From: Astrocystis sublimbata
Taxonomy: Eukaryota > Ascomycota > Sordariomycetes > Xylariales > Xylariaceae
Direction: 5' to 3'
Assembly: GCA_022453515.1 (NCBI GenBank)
Contig: JAJNNY010000030.1
Span: forward strand, 372,001-436,000
Length of the DNA: 64,000 bases
The notes under the pieces are model-generated. The model was not told the origin of the DNA. It made no database searches and saw nothing but the letters and a program-made list of their open reading frames with translations. Numbering within the stretch: position 1 is the stretch's first letter; every line of letters starts with the position of its first letter. This document shows positions 48,677-60,658 of this stretch, in pieces. A program made the position numbers and the translations under genes.

Positions 48677-49967
48677 TTTCCATTCCATCTCAGCATGGGG
48701 GCGTCACTATATCTCGTGATTCCTGTTGGCGTTACGGGTCTGGCGTTGATCTTTCGTTCTTTCACACTTCTATCACCCGTCTGCTGTGGCATGACCTTGC
48801 GCCCCCTGCTACGGAACTCGGTATATTTGATATGATGCCGAAACCATATACATGGGAGCCGTGCCTGCGGATCAGTAGTCATGGGGCTACCTGATGCCCT
48901 TGCTATCATTTATTCTACCTCTGCTTTATCCCCCGAGGGAGTTGATTTCTAACATAGAGCGCACATTACCAAGGGAGGTCGGGCGCACGCACGACATGAG
49001 GCCTCTCACGTGCAGTTTAGCTGGCTTTCATGGGCTGGTAAGGAAGGGCGAGGCATCATCTCGGACAATGTATCTATGCGATAGAGTTGTTGGCGATGGA
49101 TGCGCCCTCTGAAGTGCTTGACGTGTTCAGAGGAGGCCATTCGTTACTACCACAACACGGCAATGAAGGGCTCGAAGGTCTTGTGCGGTACTACCACTGT
49201 TCATCTACCTTCCCTTAGGTACCGTGAGTAGGTCAGGTAGTACCTAAGTGTTTGCCTCTATTGCACGTATGCGACGTTAGTTCGATAGATACCATACAGC
49301 CTCGAGGTTGCTATATAATAACACAACTCTTCTCTTAAGTGTTGAGGTAATGGCAATGATAATGATAATGCGCACTTGACTTGAGCTTCTTGATTACCTA
49401 GTATATTTCCATGTAATGGAACTATCTATGGCATAGTTCGCGCATTTCCCCAGTTTGTTATACTCACAACCTTACTATTTCCTCGATGAATGGGTATGGA
49501 GGGTTTGTATATGATTGGAGTTGATGAGGGGTGGATGTGAAGAGTGTTTGAACAGCCACGAGAATGAATGAAGCTATTCGAACGTTCAAGATTGACCATA
49601 CATTTACTTAGGTACCTAGCGCCGGAGCTAGCGCCTCACTGTCTCCACGCACGTGCCTAAGGCAGCCACTCGAGCCACTGTCTTCAACGCACCAGGCGAG
49701 CCAGGCACCACTGGTTTACAGTAGTGGCACGGTGAGGGTACATAGGTACATGCGAATAGGTATCCCCGTACCTCCTGTACGTGATCTCGGACCATGCTAG
49801 CATCCAACACCGCGAACCCACTTCATCAACCTCACTTCCATCCGGACCACCACCCATACTTATTGCGCCCGCGACTCTCCCCCTCAAACCACACACGGAT
49901 CCATCTTTTTACCGACCGCATCATTTTTCACACCACACATCGTATCGAGAATACCGATTTCCTCAAG
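48677..49967. other. Intergenic region, no gene seen
   Basis: About 1.3 kb between two plus-strand genes. It holds the 3' side of the membrane-protein gene and the sgf73 promoter. Open frames are short and overlapping; none is supported. Confidence 0.5.
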
Positions 49968-51607
<1,640 letters not shown>

Positions 51608-53572
51608 GTAACCTCGATGGGTTGCTGTGTTTTTGGGGCTTGCTTGCATACCTGCATACTTGCGGGCGGGCCGAGCCTATGAAGGATGGGCGGGATTTGG
51701 CGTCCTCCGCTCTCCCTGTCTAGTTTGGCTCAATCAGGCTCAGGCCACGACCATGACCTCAAACACCGCGTTTGCGAATGCGGATTCTTGGTTTGTCTAC
51801 CAAAACCCTAAAGATCGTCACAATGGGGTTGCCAGACGTTGGTGACGATTCGGAATCTCTGAAGCTGAAGAGACTACCGTCTCTGCCTCCTGATATCCTG
51901 ATGTCTACGACGATTCCATCAAAACCAGTTCAGCCGAAGAAGTGGGGTGTACAAGATGTGTTTATTGTTGAACAGCACCCGGTGTATGGGCGGGTGCCAT
52001 GGCGTGGCGTTTTTTTTCTTCTCCTCAGGCAGCGCATTTATACCACGATACATGTATCATTTACGGTCACGGTTACGGTCACGGGGGAGTTTCCTTCCTT
52101 TTCATTTTCACAGCGGCGTTGGTTTTCTTTTCCCTTTATTGTTTATACGCATCACCGTCTAAAGGCTTGGCGTTCAGGTTGCCATTTTTTTCAAAGGCGA
52201 AGACAGCGGGTCGGACGAAACGTGTTGGTTAAAGTCGGGTCAGGTCAGGTCGAGCTCATGTGTGGATGATGAGGACATGGTACCCGAACAATCGGTCATG
52301 AAGATGAGAACCAACATGTCGATCTGCTTGAGTTTCTGTTACCTGGTTAGGTATTTTCCGACTTGACTCTCAGGTCTTACTTGGTATATTCGCCTACCAA
52401 AAACAGCGCAACATGAAAGGGACGATGTGTGTGGATGTAGAGATAGGCTAATATCTGTGCTACAAGAGAAGAGCTCAACTCAGGATGGCGACTCTTGAAA
52501 TAAAATAAAATGATAGTTCCAGTTATCGATGTATTTTGTAAAGTTTGACGTCTAGGTTTTTTCCCTCTAATTGTTGCTTTTAAGCAAAGTGACCTGCTGA
52601 GGGTAAGTAACGTGTTTGTCCGAGGTCTGCCTCCCATTTTTTTTAATATTTTGTCTGTAGGAGAGTATTCTGACTATAGAGGCTAGTACTTCGGGAACAG
52701 CCCCTTAACAATATACAGGCTGCAGATTATAGAATCTTCGATTGGGCTGGTAAATGTGCAGTATACATTGGTGCCTAACTTACAACATACATGTTCAATT
52801 TACCTTGTCATCTCTCACAGTCTGTTCGTACCTCAGGTCTCCATGGTTGCCTTGGTCGGGTAGCTCGCGAGGCTCGTTGGTCAAGAATCACATGTATCTT
52901 CTCCATTTCCCCAGAAATGACTAAGCTCCTTCGGGGTAAGAGTCGTCCCAAAAGCTAGGGTGGATGGGGCTAACGATGACGTCGACTCTACCTGTCTAAG
53001 ACAAGCCTCGGCTCATAATTTCGTGGACATCATATGTGATGTTTCTGCCGTTCTAAACCGCATCTTCTTCCGGTACTGAATGCATTCTGGTTGCGACGGG
53101 ATCCTCTGAAATCCATGCGAACCTCGACGCCCATGACCTAATTATAATCACCACGCTCTGCACGAATATCGCCGAGCCGTCCAATAGCACTGCGACAGAT
53201 AGCAGGGCGAACAACATCACACACACCTGAGAAAACCCAACTTACTCCAATTCGATCCCGACGAACCTGCATTTCCCAATCACATCACAGAAACAGGGTG
53301 TGAGAGGCACGGAAGCAGCGATTTGCTAGGCGGACTACAGACACATACGAGACACAATCCGGTTACTAGGTAGTATTGAGGCGCGTATCCAAAACTACAC
53401 CTACATACGCGCCTAAACACGATCGACAATCACACCACACCAGTGCTCAAGGACACATACGCAGTATACGCAGTCTATGTGATCAGCCCAGCGATCCGGC
53501 AACACGTGTAAACCCCTCGATTGGACTCAGCAATAGGTATAAAGCTCCTACCGGGGAGGACAGGACCTCAAC
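51608..53572. other. Intergenic region, no gene seen
   Basis: Nearly 2 kb between two plus-strand genes. T-rich segments near 52,005-52,200 give spurious frames. TTTATTTTAT-like AT-rich DNA appears near 52,500. No coding sequence is supported; the right end should contain the carrier promoter. Confidence 0.5.
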
Positions 53573-55248
53573 ATGTCGCCCTCATCATCATCGCCACCCC
53601 TCCCAAACCCCAACAGCATCCTCCCAGCTCTGCACCACGCCTCGTCCGGGTCATTGGGCACCTTGATATCAACATGCGGCCTGTATCCGCTGTCCTTAGT
53701 CATCGCGCGTCTGCAAGTCCAGCGCCAGCTCCGCCGCCGGAGTCAAGGTCGCGGCTGCAATCGCAGTCGCACCACTCTCGAGGAGGATCCCACAGGACGC
53801 GCACGGACAGGACCGGAGGAGAAGGGAGAGAGCTACAGCTCCAAATCGTCGAACCCGACAGCCAGCCCCGGAGTCGCCGATCCCACCGGTCCTCGTACCA
53901 GTCCGGCTCCTACTTCTCGCATTCCAGGAGATCGTCTCTCCTCTCCGACTCAAACGCAAACTCTAAGTGGACAGGAACAACGACAACAACAACACCCGCC
54001 GGTGGTCAAAGGGAAGGAAGAAGACGACGAAGAAGAAGAGAGGAGAGAAGAGGAATACGCCGGCATCGTCGACGCTTTTTCGCGGATCTGGAGGTCCGAT
54101 GGAGGGCTGAGAGCGTTTTATACTGGCCTAGCGCAAGGTAAGCTATCCCTTCCTTTCTCTCGCATCCACTTTCCTCTCTCCTTTCTCTCGCATTTCACAC
54201 ATATCGTATATCACCTACCCTCTAACAGCAACGTGGCTGACAACAATTGTTAGATGCAACCAAATCTGTCTTGGACTCTTTCCTCTTCTTTCTATTCTAT
54301 GAGTGGTTCCGCGCCCTGCGTCTCAAGTCCCGCCGTCGCCGCGGCGCGCAGGCCCTGAAGAGCAAAGGCAGAGGGCTGGGGTGGGTCGAGGAGCTCGCCG
54401 TCGGCATGGCGGCCGGCGCGTGCTCGCGGTTCTTCACGACGCCCATCGCCAACGTCGTGACGAGGAAGCAGACGGCGACACTCACCAAATCAAAATCAAA
54501 ATCTACATCCAGCCCGGACAGGGATGACGGGAAGGGCGACGACGACGACAACAGCGTCCGCGAGATCGTGCGCCGCATACGAGAGGAGAAAGGGATAGCG
54601 GGCTTCTGGTCGGGGTTCTCGGCCAGTCTGGTGCTGACGCTGAACCCGAGCCTCACGTTCTTCCTCCAAGAGGCGCTGAAGACGACCTTTGCGGAGCAGA
54701 CGTACGATGATCCCGGCCCGAGGCTGACGTTCCTGTTTGCGGCCTCGAGTAAGGCGGTCTCCAGTTTCGTGACCTATCCCTTTCAGATCGCCAAGACGAG
54801 GTTGCAGGCGGGGATTCCGCTGGATACGGAGGATGAGGATCAGGGTCAGGATATGGATGAGAAAGGCTCAGGGGAGCACGAAGAGATGCAGTCCGAGAGC
54901 GGGAAAATTCTTGCCAAAACCACCACCACCACCACCACCACCGCCGCCATCTGCGCCGTGCAGAACCTCGCGCAACGAAGCATCTTCGGCACCGTCGCGC
55001 AGCTGATACGGAGCGAAGGCCTCGCCTCGTTGTACGACGGCGTCGGCGCGGAGCTGGTCAAGGGCTTCTTCAGCCACGGGACGACGATGCTGGCGAAAGA
55101 CGTCGTGCACAAGGCGCTGTTCAAGCTGTATCTGCTGGTTGTGGGCGTGCTGGTCGAGATGAAGACGAGGCCGCTGTCGAGGACGATGCTGGCGAGAAGG
55201 GAACAGTTGTTCCGGGCGCTGATTAGGAATTTCGTTTCTAGGCCTTGA
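53573..55248 (+). CDS. Mitochondrial-carrier-family transporter, probably peroxisomal (Ant1/PMP47 type)
   Basis: Exons 53573-54137 and 54254-55248, with a 116-bp intron, give 519 residues, far above the usual 300. Three carrier repeats are visible by their signature after an odd-numbered helix: YPLSLVIARLQ, TTPIANVVTRKQT and TYPFQIAKTRLQ. Matching matrix-side motifs are GGLRAFYTGLAQ, KGIAGFWSGFSAS and GLASLYDGVGAEL. The extra length is a Ser/Arg/Glu-rich hydrophilic insertion of about 100 residues (roughly 47-150) in the loop after helix 1, plus smaller charged inserts in loops 3 and 5. The helices FFLFYEWFRALRL and FFLQEALKTTF look like peroxisomal carriers, which exchange ATP/AMP or CoA compounds for fatty-acid oxidation. 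The substrate is inferred. The gene converges with the NOSIP-like gene, 405 bp apart. Confidence 0.85.
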
Positions 55249-55653
55249 GGGGTTAGGGTGGGTGGTGGTGGAAGTGGAGGTGGAGGGAGGCCCCTTCGTG
55301 TTACTTCCGTTTCGTCTTCGATTGACAGGGCGTGGAGTTTATTAAGATTTTTGGAAATGTCCAGCATAGCAAAAATTCTGTAATATATCGGCTCGTGTAA
55401 TTGGATTCAATCTGGGCGCTGAGGCATCTTCTCATGGGTCAGATTATGAGAATTTGGTTTATACAGCACAGTTGCACACATATCTTCTTTCTATGTGTTC
55501 AAAGCATCCTTCATCTGGCTACGGAGGGTATATAAACAGCATGTAAACAGGTATACATATATGTCTCGGCGCGAGCCAATATCATGGACAAGTTCCATAT
55601 AACCTTGAACTCCATCGTGAGATCCCATTATCAGAGTAATTCAACAGGCCCGC
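55249..55653. other. Convergent 3' spacer
   Basis: About 400 bp shared by the 3' ends of two converging genes. The sequence just after 55,248 is G-rich (GGTGGTGGTGG), then turns AT-rich with poly(A)-signal-like ATATAT/AATAT words. No gene is seen. Confidence 0.6.
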
Positions 55654-56814
55654 TCAGCACTGGAACGCGGCAACGCCGCTCTTGCGCACCTGGTTGGCGC
55701 CGCCGGCCGAGTAACCGGTGCCCTCACTCCTGAGCTCGACCAGGCCGGGCCGTATCTTCTCTTTTTCTTTCTCTTTGTCTTTCTTGCCCCCTCCTTCTTT
55801 CTTGGCCTTGTTCTTGTGCTCTGTGAGGTCGGCGTCGCAGACGTAGCATCGCAGCGCGTCCTGCTCGGCCTCGGTCGCGTGCGGGTCGTCGTGGCGGTGG
55901 CTGCTCTTCATGAACTTGGCCACGCAGCTGCCGCACACGACGTGGCCGCAGGGTTTGGCGAGCGTGGCTTTGGAGGAGTTTGAGAGGCCTTTCTTGCACG
56001 AGGGGCATATATGTGTTGTTGTTGTCTTTCCTCCTCCCACTCCTCCTGTGCTTCTCTTCGCCGTCTTGTCGTCGTCGTCCCCTTCCTCTGTAAACCGCAC
56101 GCTAACAAGTGTGTGCAGCGAGTATGTGTGCGGCCTGTCCTCCGCTGACGCGGGACATATCGGGCTCGTCTTCACCTTCTTGACGATGTCGTGCAGGGCG
56201 TCGCGCGTGTTGCTCGAGGGCGTCACCGAGGGGACCCAGAAGGACGGCAGGTGCGGCTCGGCGGCCTTCTCGGCGTCGATGGCCTTGCGCGCTTTCGCGC
56301 GGTCCGAGGCGGCGATGCGCGACACTTCGGACGCGTCGAGCTCGAATTTCCGCTTTCCTGGGCGTTGGTGTTGTTGTTGTTCGGGGGCATCTGTGTCTGT
56401 GTCTTTGTCTCGGCTTTCGTGTGTAGGTGTAGTTGTAGATGTAGATTCGACCCTCGCATCAAGCCCGCTCTGCGTCATCTCGAACTCCCTGACGGCCCGC
56501 TCGTGCGCCTCGGCCTCGAGCCTGGCGCGCTGCTCCTGGGCCTCGCCGTCCGAGGCCACCTGCAGGCGCGCGACGCGCTTGATCTCTTTTTTTTGTGCCA
56601 GGATGTTGCTGAGCGCGCACTCGCGGCAGAAGATGTCGCCGTGCACGCAGGATACGGGCTCGATGGCGCTTTCGAGACATAGCCGGCACGCCGAGAAGGG
56701 CAGGTAGCTGTCGCGCGTCAGACGCGCCGAGGTCGAGGTCCAGGATTGCCGCGCTAGCTCCCGCTCGTAGGACGTGAAGACGGCGCGGGATGTGTTGCGT
56801 TTGCTGTGGGACAT
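55654..56814 (-). CDS. NOSIP-like RING/U-box protein (putative E3 ubiquitin ligase)
   Basis: One uninterrupted frame of 386 residues. The first 80 residues match the NOSIP zinc-finger region: start MSHSKRNTSRAVFTSYERE, then LTRDSYLPFSACRLCLES with cysteines C43, C46, C56, C63, C66 and histidine H58, then ALSNILAQKKEIKR. A long charged helical middle follows. A second RING-like unit near the C-terminus has CPSCKKGL, LAKPCGHVVCGSC and CYVCDADL, as in animal and plant NOSIP. NOSIP proteins are nuclear E3 ligases associated with the spliceosome and cell-cycle control; the nitric-oxide-synthase link of the name applies to animals. The two RING units sit at both ends in the order typical of the family. 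The Ala/Gln/Glu-rich middle is variable. Divergent from tafazzin with about 880 bp between starts. Confidence 0.9.
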   Translation of the reverse strand: MSHSKRNTSRAVFTSYERELARQSWTSTSARLTRDSYLPFSACRLCLESAIEPVSCVHGDIFCRECALSNILAQKKEIKRVARLQVASDGEAQEQRARLEAEAHERAVREFEMTQSGLDARVESTSTTTPTHESRDKDTDTDAPEQQQHQRPGKRKFELDASEVSRIAASDRAKARKAIDAEKAAEPHLPSFWVPSVTPSSNTRDALHDIVKKVKTSPICPASAEDRPHTYSLHTLVSVRFTEEGDDDDKTAKRSTGGVGGGKTTTTHICPSCKKGLSNSSKATLAKPCGHVVCGSCVAKFMKSSHRHDDPHATEAEQDALRCYVCDADLTEHKNKAKKEGGGKKDKEKEKEKIRPGLVELRSEGTGYSAGGANQVRKSGVAAFQC

Positions 56815-57695
56815 TTTGATTTGGCTTGCTAGGGGGTGGATGCGATGCGAGGAGTCGGTTGGGTTAGGTTGGAGATGGTTGTGAGGACGATGCCCGAGCG
56901 GGCGCGGCGTAGAGGGGTGGTTTGTGGAAGTCTCTGAGAGCTGTCAGATGGCCATGGCGAAGATAAAAGTAGTTCTGGTGTTGGTTTGTCTTATGGGTAT
57001 GAGAAGTTGAGAAGTGAGAGTGCTGGCAGAGTTCAAAGCTTCTAGGTAAAGAAACGTGGAAGTGGAGCTCCCATGCGCCGGGCCGGGCCTCAGCGTCAAT
57101 GTCTGTCACATGCGATTTCTTAATTGCACGTAAATTCACCTGGGATACTGAGTAATTTAGCGATTCTTACCATTGCTATATGATTACAATTAATTACTAT
57201 ACATATAGTTTCTTAATATGCTGAAGCTATAATCTAGATGTCCTAAAGTCTATAATAAAATAGAAAGAATTATCCAAGATATAGCTTCGAATTTGGTACA
57301 GGGATAGCTAACGGTAGCAGCGCCTTGGCGGACGGAGCAAGAACGGACTGGTGGGACGGACTGGTGGGACTTGCCTGCCTTAGCTCGACAACCCCAACGT
57401 CCGGTTCCTGCAGATTGTCGAGATGGAAAGAACTTGCGCCTTGCGTGCGGAAACCACGACCTTTAATAATACACCCATCACATCTCGATATGTAGTTCTT
57501 CTCATGCCAGCTTTACTTTGTCCACCTCTTCTCTCTTCTCCATACATCTATCGATAATGCCATTCTTCCTCGACATTATAGCAGAACCGTGAGTGAGAGA
57601 AAGAGTGAGTGAGACCGCATGCGACGAACGAGGTGAGAGTGAGATTCCGGAAGTGAGTTGAGTGAGAGTCTCCCTCCTCGCATCACATCGCTACA
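56815..57695. other. Divergent promoter region between the NOSIP-like and tafazzin genes
   Basis: About 880 bp. It contains an AT-rich island at about 57,170-57,290 (ATTACAATTAATTACTAT and similar), unlike its flanks. GAGTGAGAGA repeats at 57,590-57,665 lie just upstream of the tafazzin ATG. No coding region is supported. Confidence 0.55.
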
Positions 57696-58601
57696 ATGCA
57701 AACATTCTGGGAGTCAATCACATCCGACAGCATGCTTCAGGAACCCCAGGGCCCAAGCCTACCTTGGCGCATGACTTCGTCCTTGGTCATGGGCCTCACG
57801 GGCTCGCTGTCGCGCGTCTTCTTATACGGCCTCAACACGGTCGAGGTTACGGGGCTGCAGGGGTTTCTCGACATTCTCGACAGGCGGAAAGATGTCGAGG
57901 GGAGGCAAAGGGGTCTTATCACCGGTATGTTTTTTTTTCATCTCACCCACTGAACACCAGCTTCATGCTTTTCTCATTTTCATTTCCACATGTCTCCAAA
58001 TCAGTGTTCAGATACATTCATGCATTGTTCTCGGCTTTACACGTCAATAACTGACAAACTTGTCGCTCAGTGTCCAACCACATTAGCGTGTACGTCTTAC
58101 TTCTGTATCCATGCACTTGTTAACCCTCACGATTGAGGCTTGAGTCACTTAAGACTTGAGTGGTTCTGGTTTCTCACACAAACTACCAGACTCGACGATC
58201 CCCTCATGTGGGGAGTACTACCCTTCCGATACCATTTCAACCCCTCCAACCATCGCTGGGGTCTAGGCGCCCACGACATATGTTTCAAAAATGCGTAAGT
58301 GTTGCCGCTGAATCATCCCACCTGTCTATCACACACTTCACCTCCATGCTCTTGTGGTAGGTAGGCAGTTAACCAGTCCAACCTGATCCTAACACACACA
58401 CACAGCTTCCTCACAACCTTCTTCTCCGCCGGCCAAGTCCTGCCGACCTACCGGTTCAAGCACTCAGCCCACGGGGGTCTCTTCCAGCCGACCGTCTCCT
58501 CAGCCATCAAGCTGCTCTCCTCGTCACCCTTCTTCACACCATCCGAGCCCAACGACAACCCCACATCCCCTTCCTACAATAACAACAGCAACAGCAACAG
58601 C

Positions 58602-58681
<80 letters not shown>

Positions 58682-59450
58682 CCACATAACAGCAGCCGAC
58701 GCCCTCCTAACCAACCCGCCCTGGCCCTACCGCCTCGACGGCACAGTCCCGCCCTCCTCCTCCTTCCTCTTCCAAGACGCCTTCAACGCCACCATACAAG
58801 CCCACCGCGCCTGGGTCCACGTCTTCCCCGAGGCCTGCGTGCACCAGCAGCCGCGCATGTTCATGCGCTACTTCAAATGGGGCGTCGCGCGCATGATCCT
58901 CGAAGCCGACCCCGCGCCGGAGCTAGTCCCCATCTTCATCGACGGCACGCAGCGCATCATGCCCGAGGACCGCACATGGCCGCGCTTCCTGCCGCGCGTA
59001 GGCAATACCCTACATGTCGCCTTCGGCGCACCCGTCGATATGGAAGCGACCTTCGGCGATCTGAGACGGCAGTGGAAGGCCCTGGTTAGAGAACAGGGCG
59101 TGAAGGAGCTGGAGAGAGAACTGCAGTTGCTGGCCCGTAGTGAAGGCAAGGTCGTGCAGAAGATCAGAAAGAAGATGGCGCCACTGAAGGAACTGAGTAC
59201 GGCGCGCGTTAAGGATCGGGGCGATCTCTCGTGGTCCGAGGAGCTGAGGTATGGCGACGAGGCCGTGCGGCTCCGCGTCGAAGTTGCGAAGCGCGTGCGG
59301 GACGAGGTCCTGAAGGTCAGGCGCGCCATGGGCTATCCGGACGAGGAACCCGCCGAGTTCGCCCTCGCTGAGACGTGGAGGACGGAGGAGCCTGGGCCGG
59401 ATAAGTTGAAGAGTGGTGTCGATGAGGGTTTGGTTAACAAGAAGGGTTAG
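57696..59450 (+). CDS. taz1: Tafazzin, cardiolipin-remodelling transacylase
   Basis: Exons 57696-57924, 58071-58089, 58190-58294 and 58406-59450 give 465 residues. Tafazzin is a phospholipid-lysophospholipid transacylase of the mitochondrial intermembrane space that remodels cardiolipin. The N-terminus reads SLPWRMTSSLVMGLTGSLSR, then the catalytic HX4D motif NHISVLDDPLMWG, which is built from three exons because exon 2 is a 19-nt microexon. Next come GAHDICFKNAFLTTFFSAGQ and VLPTYR, an inserted tract of about 35 Asn/Ser codons, LFQDAFNATIQA, WVHVFPEACVHQ (the usual FPEG is FPEA here), RYFKWGVARMILEAD, and VPIFIDGTQRIMPEDR. A charged helical tail follows. The start Met precedes the conserved WESI segment. 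Longer than yeast Taz1 (381 residues) because of the insertion and the tail. Functional loss from the G-to-A change is unlikely but untested. Confidence 0.95.
58578..58682 (+). repeat. (AAC)n microsatellite coding poly-asparagine in tafazzin
   Basis: 35 codons in a row are AAC or AAT (Asn) except three AGC (Ser) near the start. From about 58,601 on, the array is perfect AAC without interruption, a sign of recent slippage. It is in frame, so length changes alter the protein rather than break it. It sits between the two halves of the acyltransferase domain. Confidence 0.95.
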
Positions 59451-60382
59451 AGACAAATAAATAGGTATGTTGGAGAGAATGGGGAGGAAGGGGAAGAAGG
59501 GGGGGTAGAGAGACTTAGCGTTGGGTCTGCGGGACAGAGCATTCGAATTTGGCACATATGTACGTGCCCGTGTATTGGAGTCACAGGTTCACAGCGACAG
59601 CATTGTTCACACAACATTGGTCTAGACAGCTAGCCTTAGGTAGCTTGGAGGGAGGTGAGTCAGGGTCAGCGAAAAGGTTCCGAATAGAGCACAATATAGA
59701 TAGACAAGAAAACAGGAGTGTTCCTAACGGAATTGAATTAATTAATGCATCACAATCAAATTTCTTTTTCTGGTCACGACCTCCTTCCTGTAAATGCTAC
59801 ATGACAAAGCTGTCTACAATCGAAACAACCGACAAGACAGATGACGCCGCAACGCCTTTTCCTCCCTTTACCTGCTTCGCCAAACGACCTAACGACTACC
59901 GAATGCATCTATCTATTCCCCGCAAGGAAAAACAGAAACGAAAACGGAATACACGAGTATAGAGCATTATTCGAATGCAGTAATGAGTATTGTGATATGC
60001 TTGAATAAGCACTGTGGCTACGCCCTTTGACAGCATAACAAAGCAACTGATACGCTTATAACGCTCGACATCTCTCTGACACCCACTCCAAAAGTTCGAC
60101 ATCGCTGCGGCAGAAGAAACAGAAAAAGAACAGGAAGAAAAAAAGAAAAGGGAGAAAAGGATGAGAATGCTAGGTCACCCCCCATCAATCCGACGCATCC
60201 ACTTTTGGATCCCAACCCAGATGAATCAGATCTGCCGCCCATTCTGCCTCCCAATCCCACCGAAATTGATGTTGCTCTGACTGTTGCTGCTTACCAGCAT
60301 GGTGCGAAACTGGAGAAGGTTGGGGCTATATATTTTGTGGTGTTTGTTCTTGCCCCTGCCCATTTTCCGCATAATCTGGGTT
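59451..60382. other. 3' spacer between tafazzin and the CDK gene
   Basis: The two genes converge here. The stretch holds a G-rich segment just after the tafazzin stop and an A-rich GAAAAAG segment near 60,110-60,160. Short frames on both strands are not supported. Confidence 0.5.
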
Positions 60383-60658
60383 TCAGGGGATCATGGTCCA
60401 CGAAGACTGCTCTGACTGCTCTGACTGCTGCTGCTGCCCATTATCCGCACCACCTGGGGGTCGAGTGACTTTGGTCCACGAAGATGGTTCTGGGTGTGGG
60501 GGGACTTTGGTCCACGAAGATTGCCCCGAAGATTGCTCTGATTGATCTGGTTGCATCATGTCCTGCTCAGTCTCGTCAATATCCGCTTTCAAAGCCGCCT
60601 CCAAAGCCTCTACCCTTTCTGACCATTGCCGGCGTGCTTCTAGTTTGAACCGTTTCTC
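60383..60658 (-). other. In-frame open extension (91 codons) directly after the CDK stop codon
   Basis: The TAG of the Pho85-type kinase is followed, in the same frame, by 91 sense codons. The reading starts EKRFKLEARRQWSERVEALE, a charged helical stretch, then acidic Gln/Ser-rich sequence containing SSWTKV twice and SSWTMI once, before a TGA. The stop itself lies in TTACTAG, which could serve as a splice acceptor directly before GAG. Possible readings: ordinary 3' untranslated DNA that happens to be open; a coding exon used by alternative splicing; stop-codon readthrough (the UAG-GAG context is not a known strong readthrough signal); or an exon of another gene. Composition looks coding-like, but this is weak evidence. 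Confidence 0.4.

Noticed and set aside
53521..54141. 206-codon frame on the plus strand
   Set aside because: Alternative frame over the carrier's first exon; lacks carrier motifs that the chosen frame has.
55910..56707. 265-codon frame on the plus strand
   Set aside because: Antisense of the NOSIP-like gene, Ser/Val-rich shadow.
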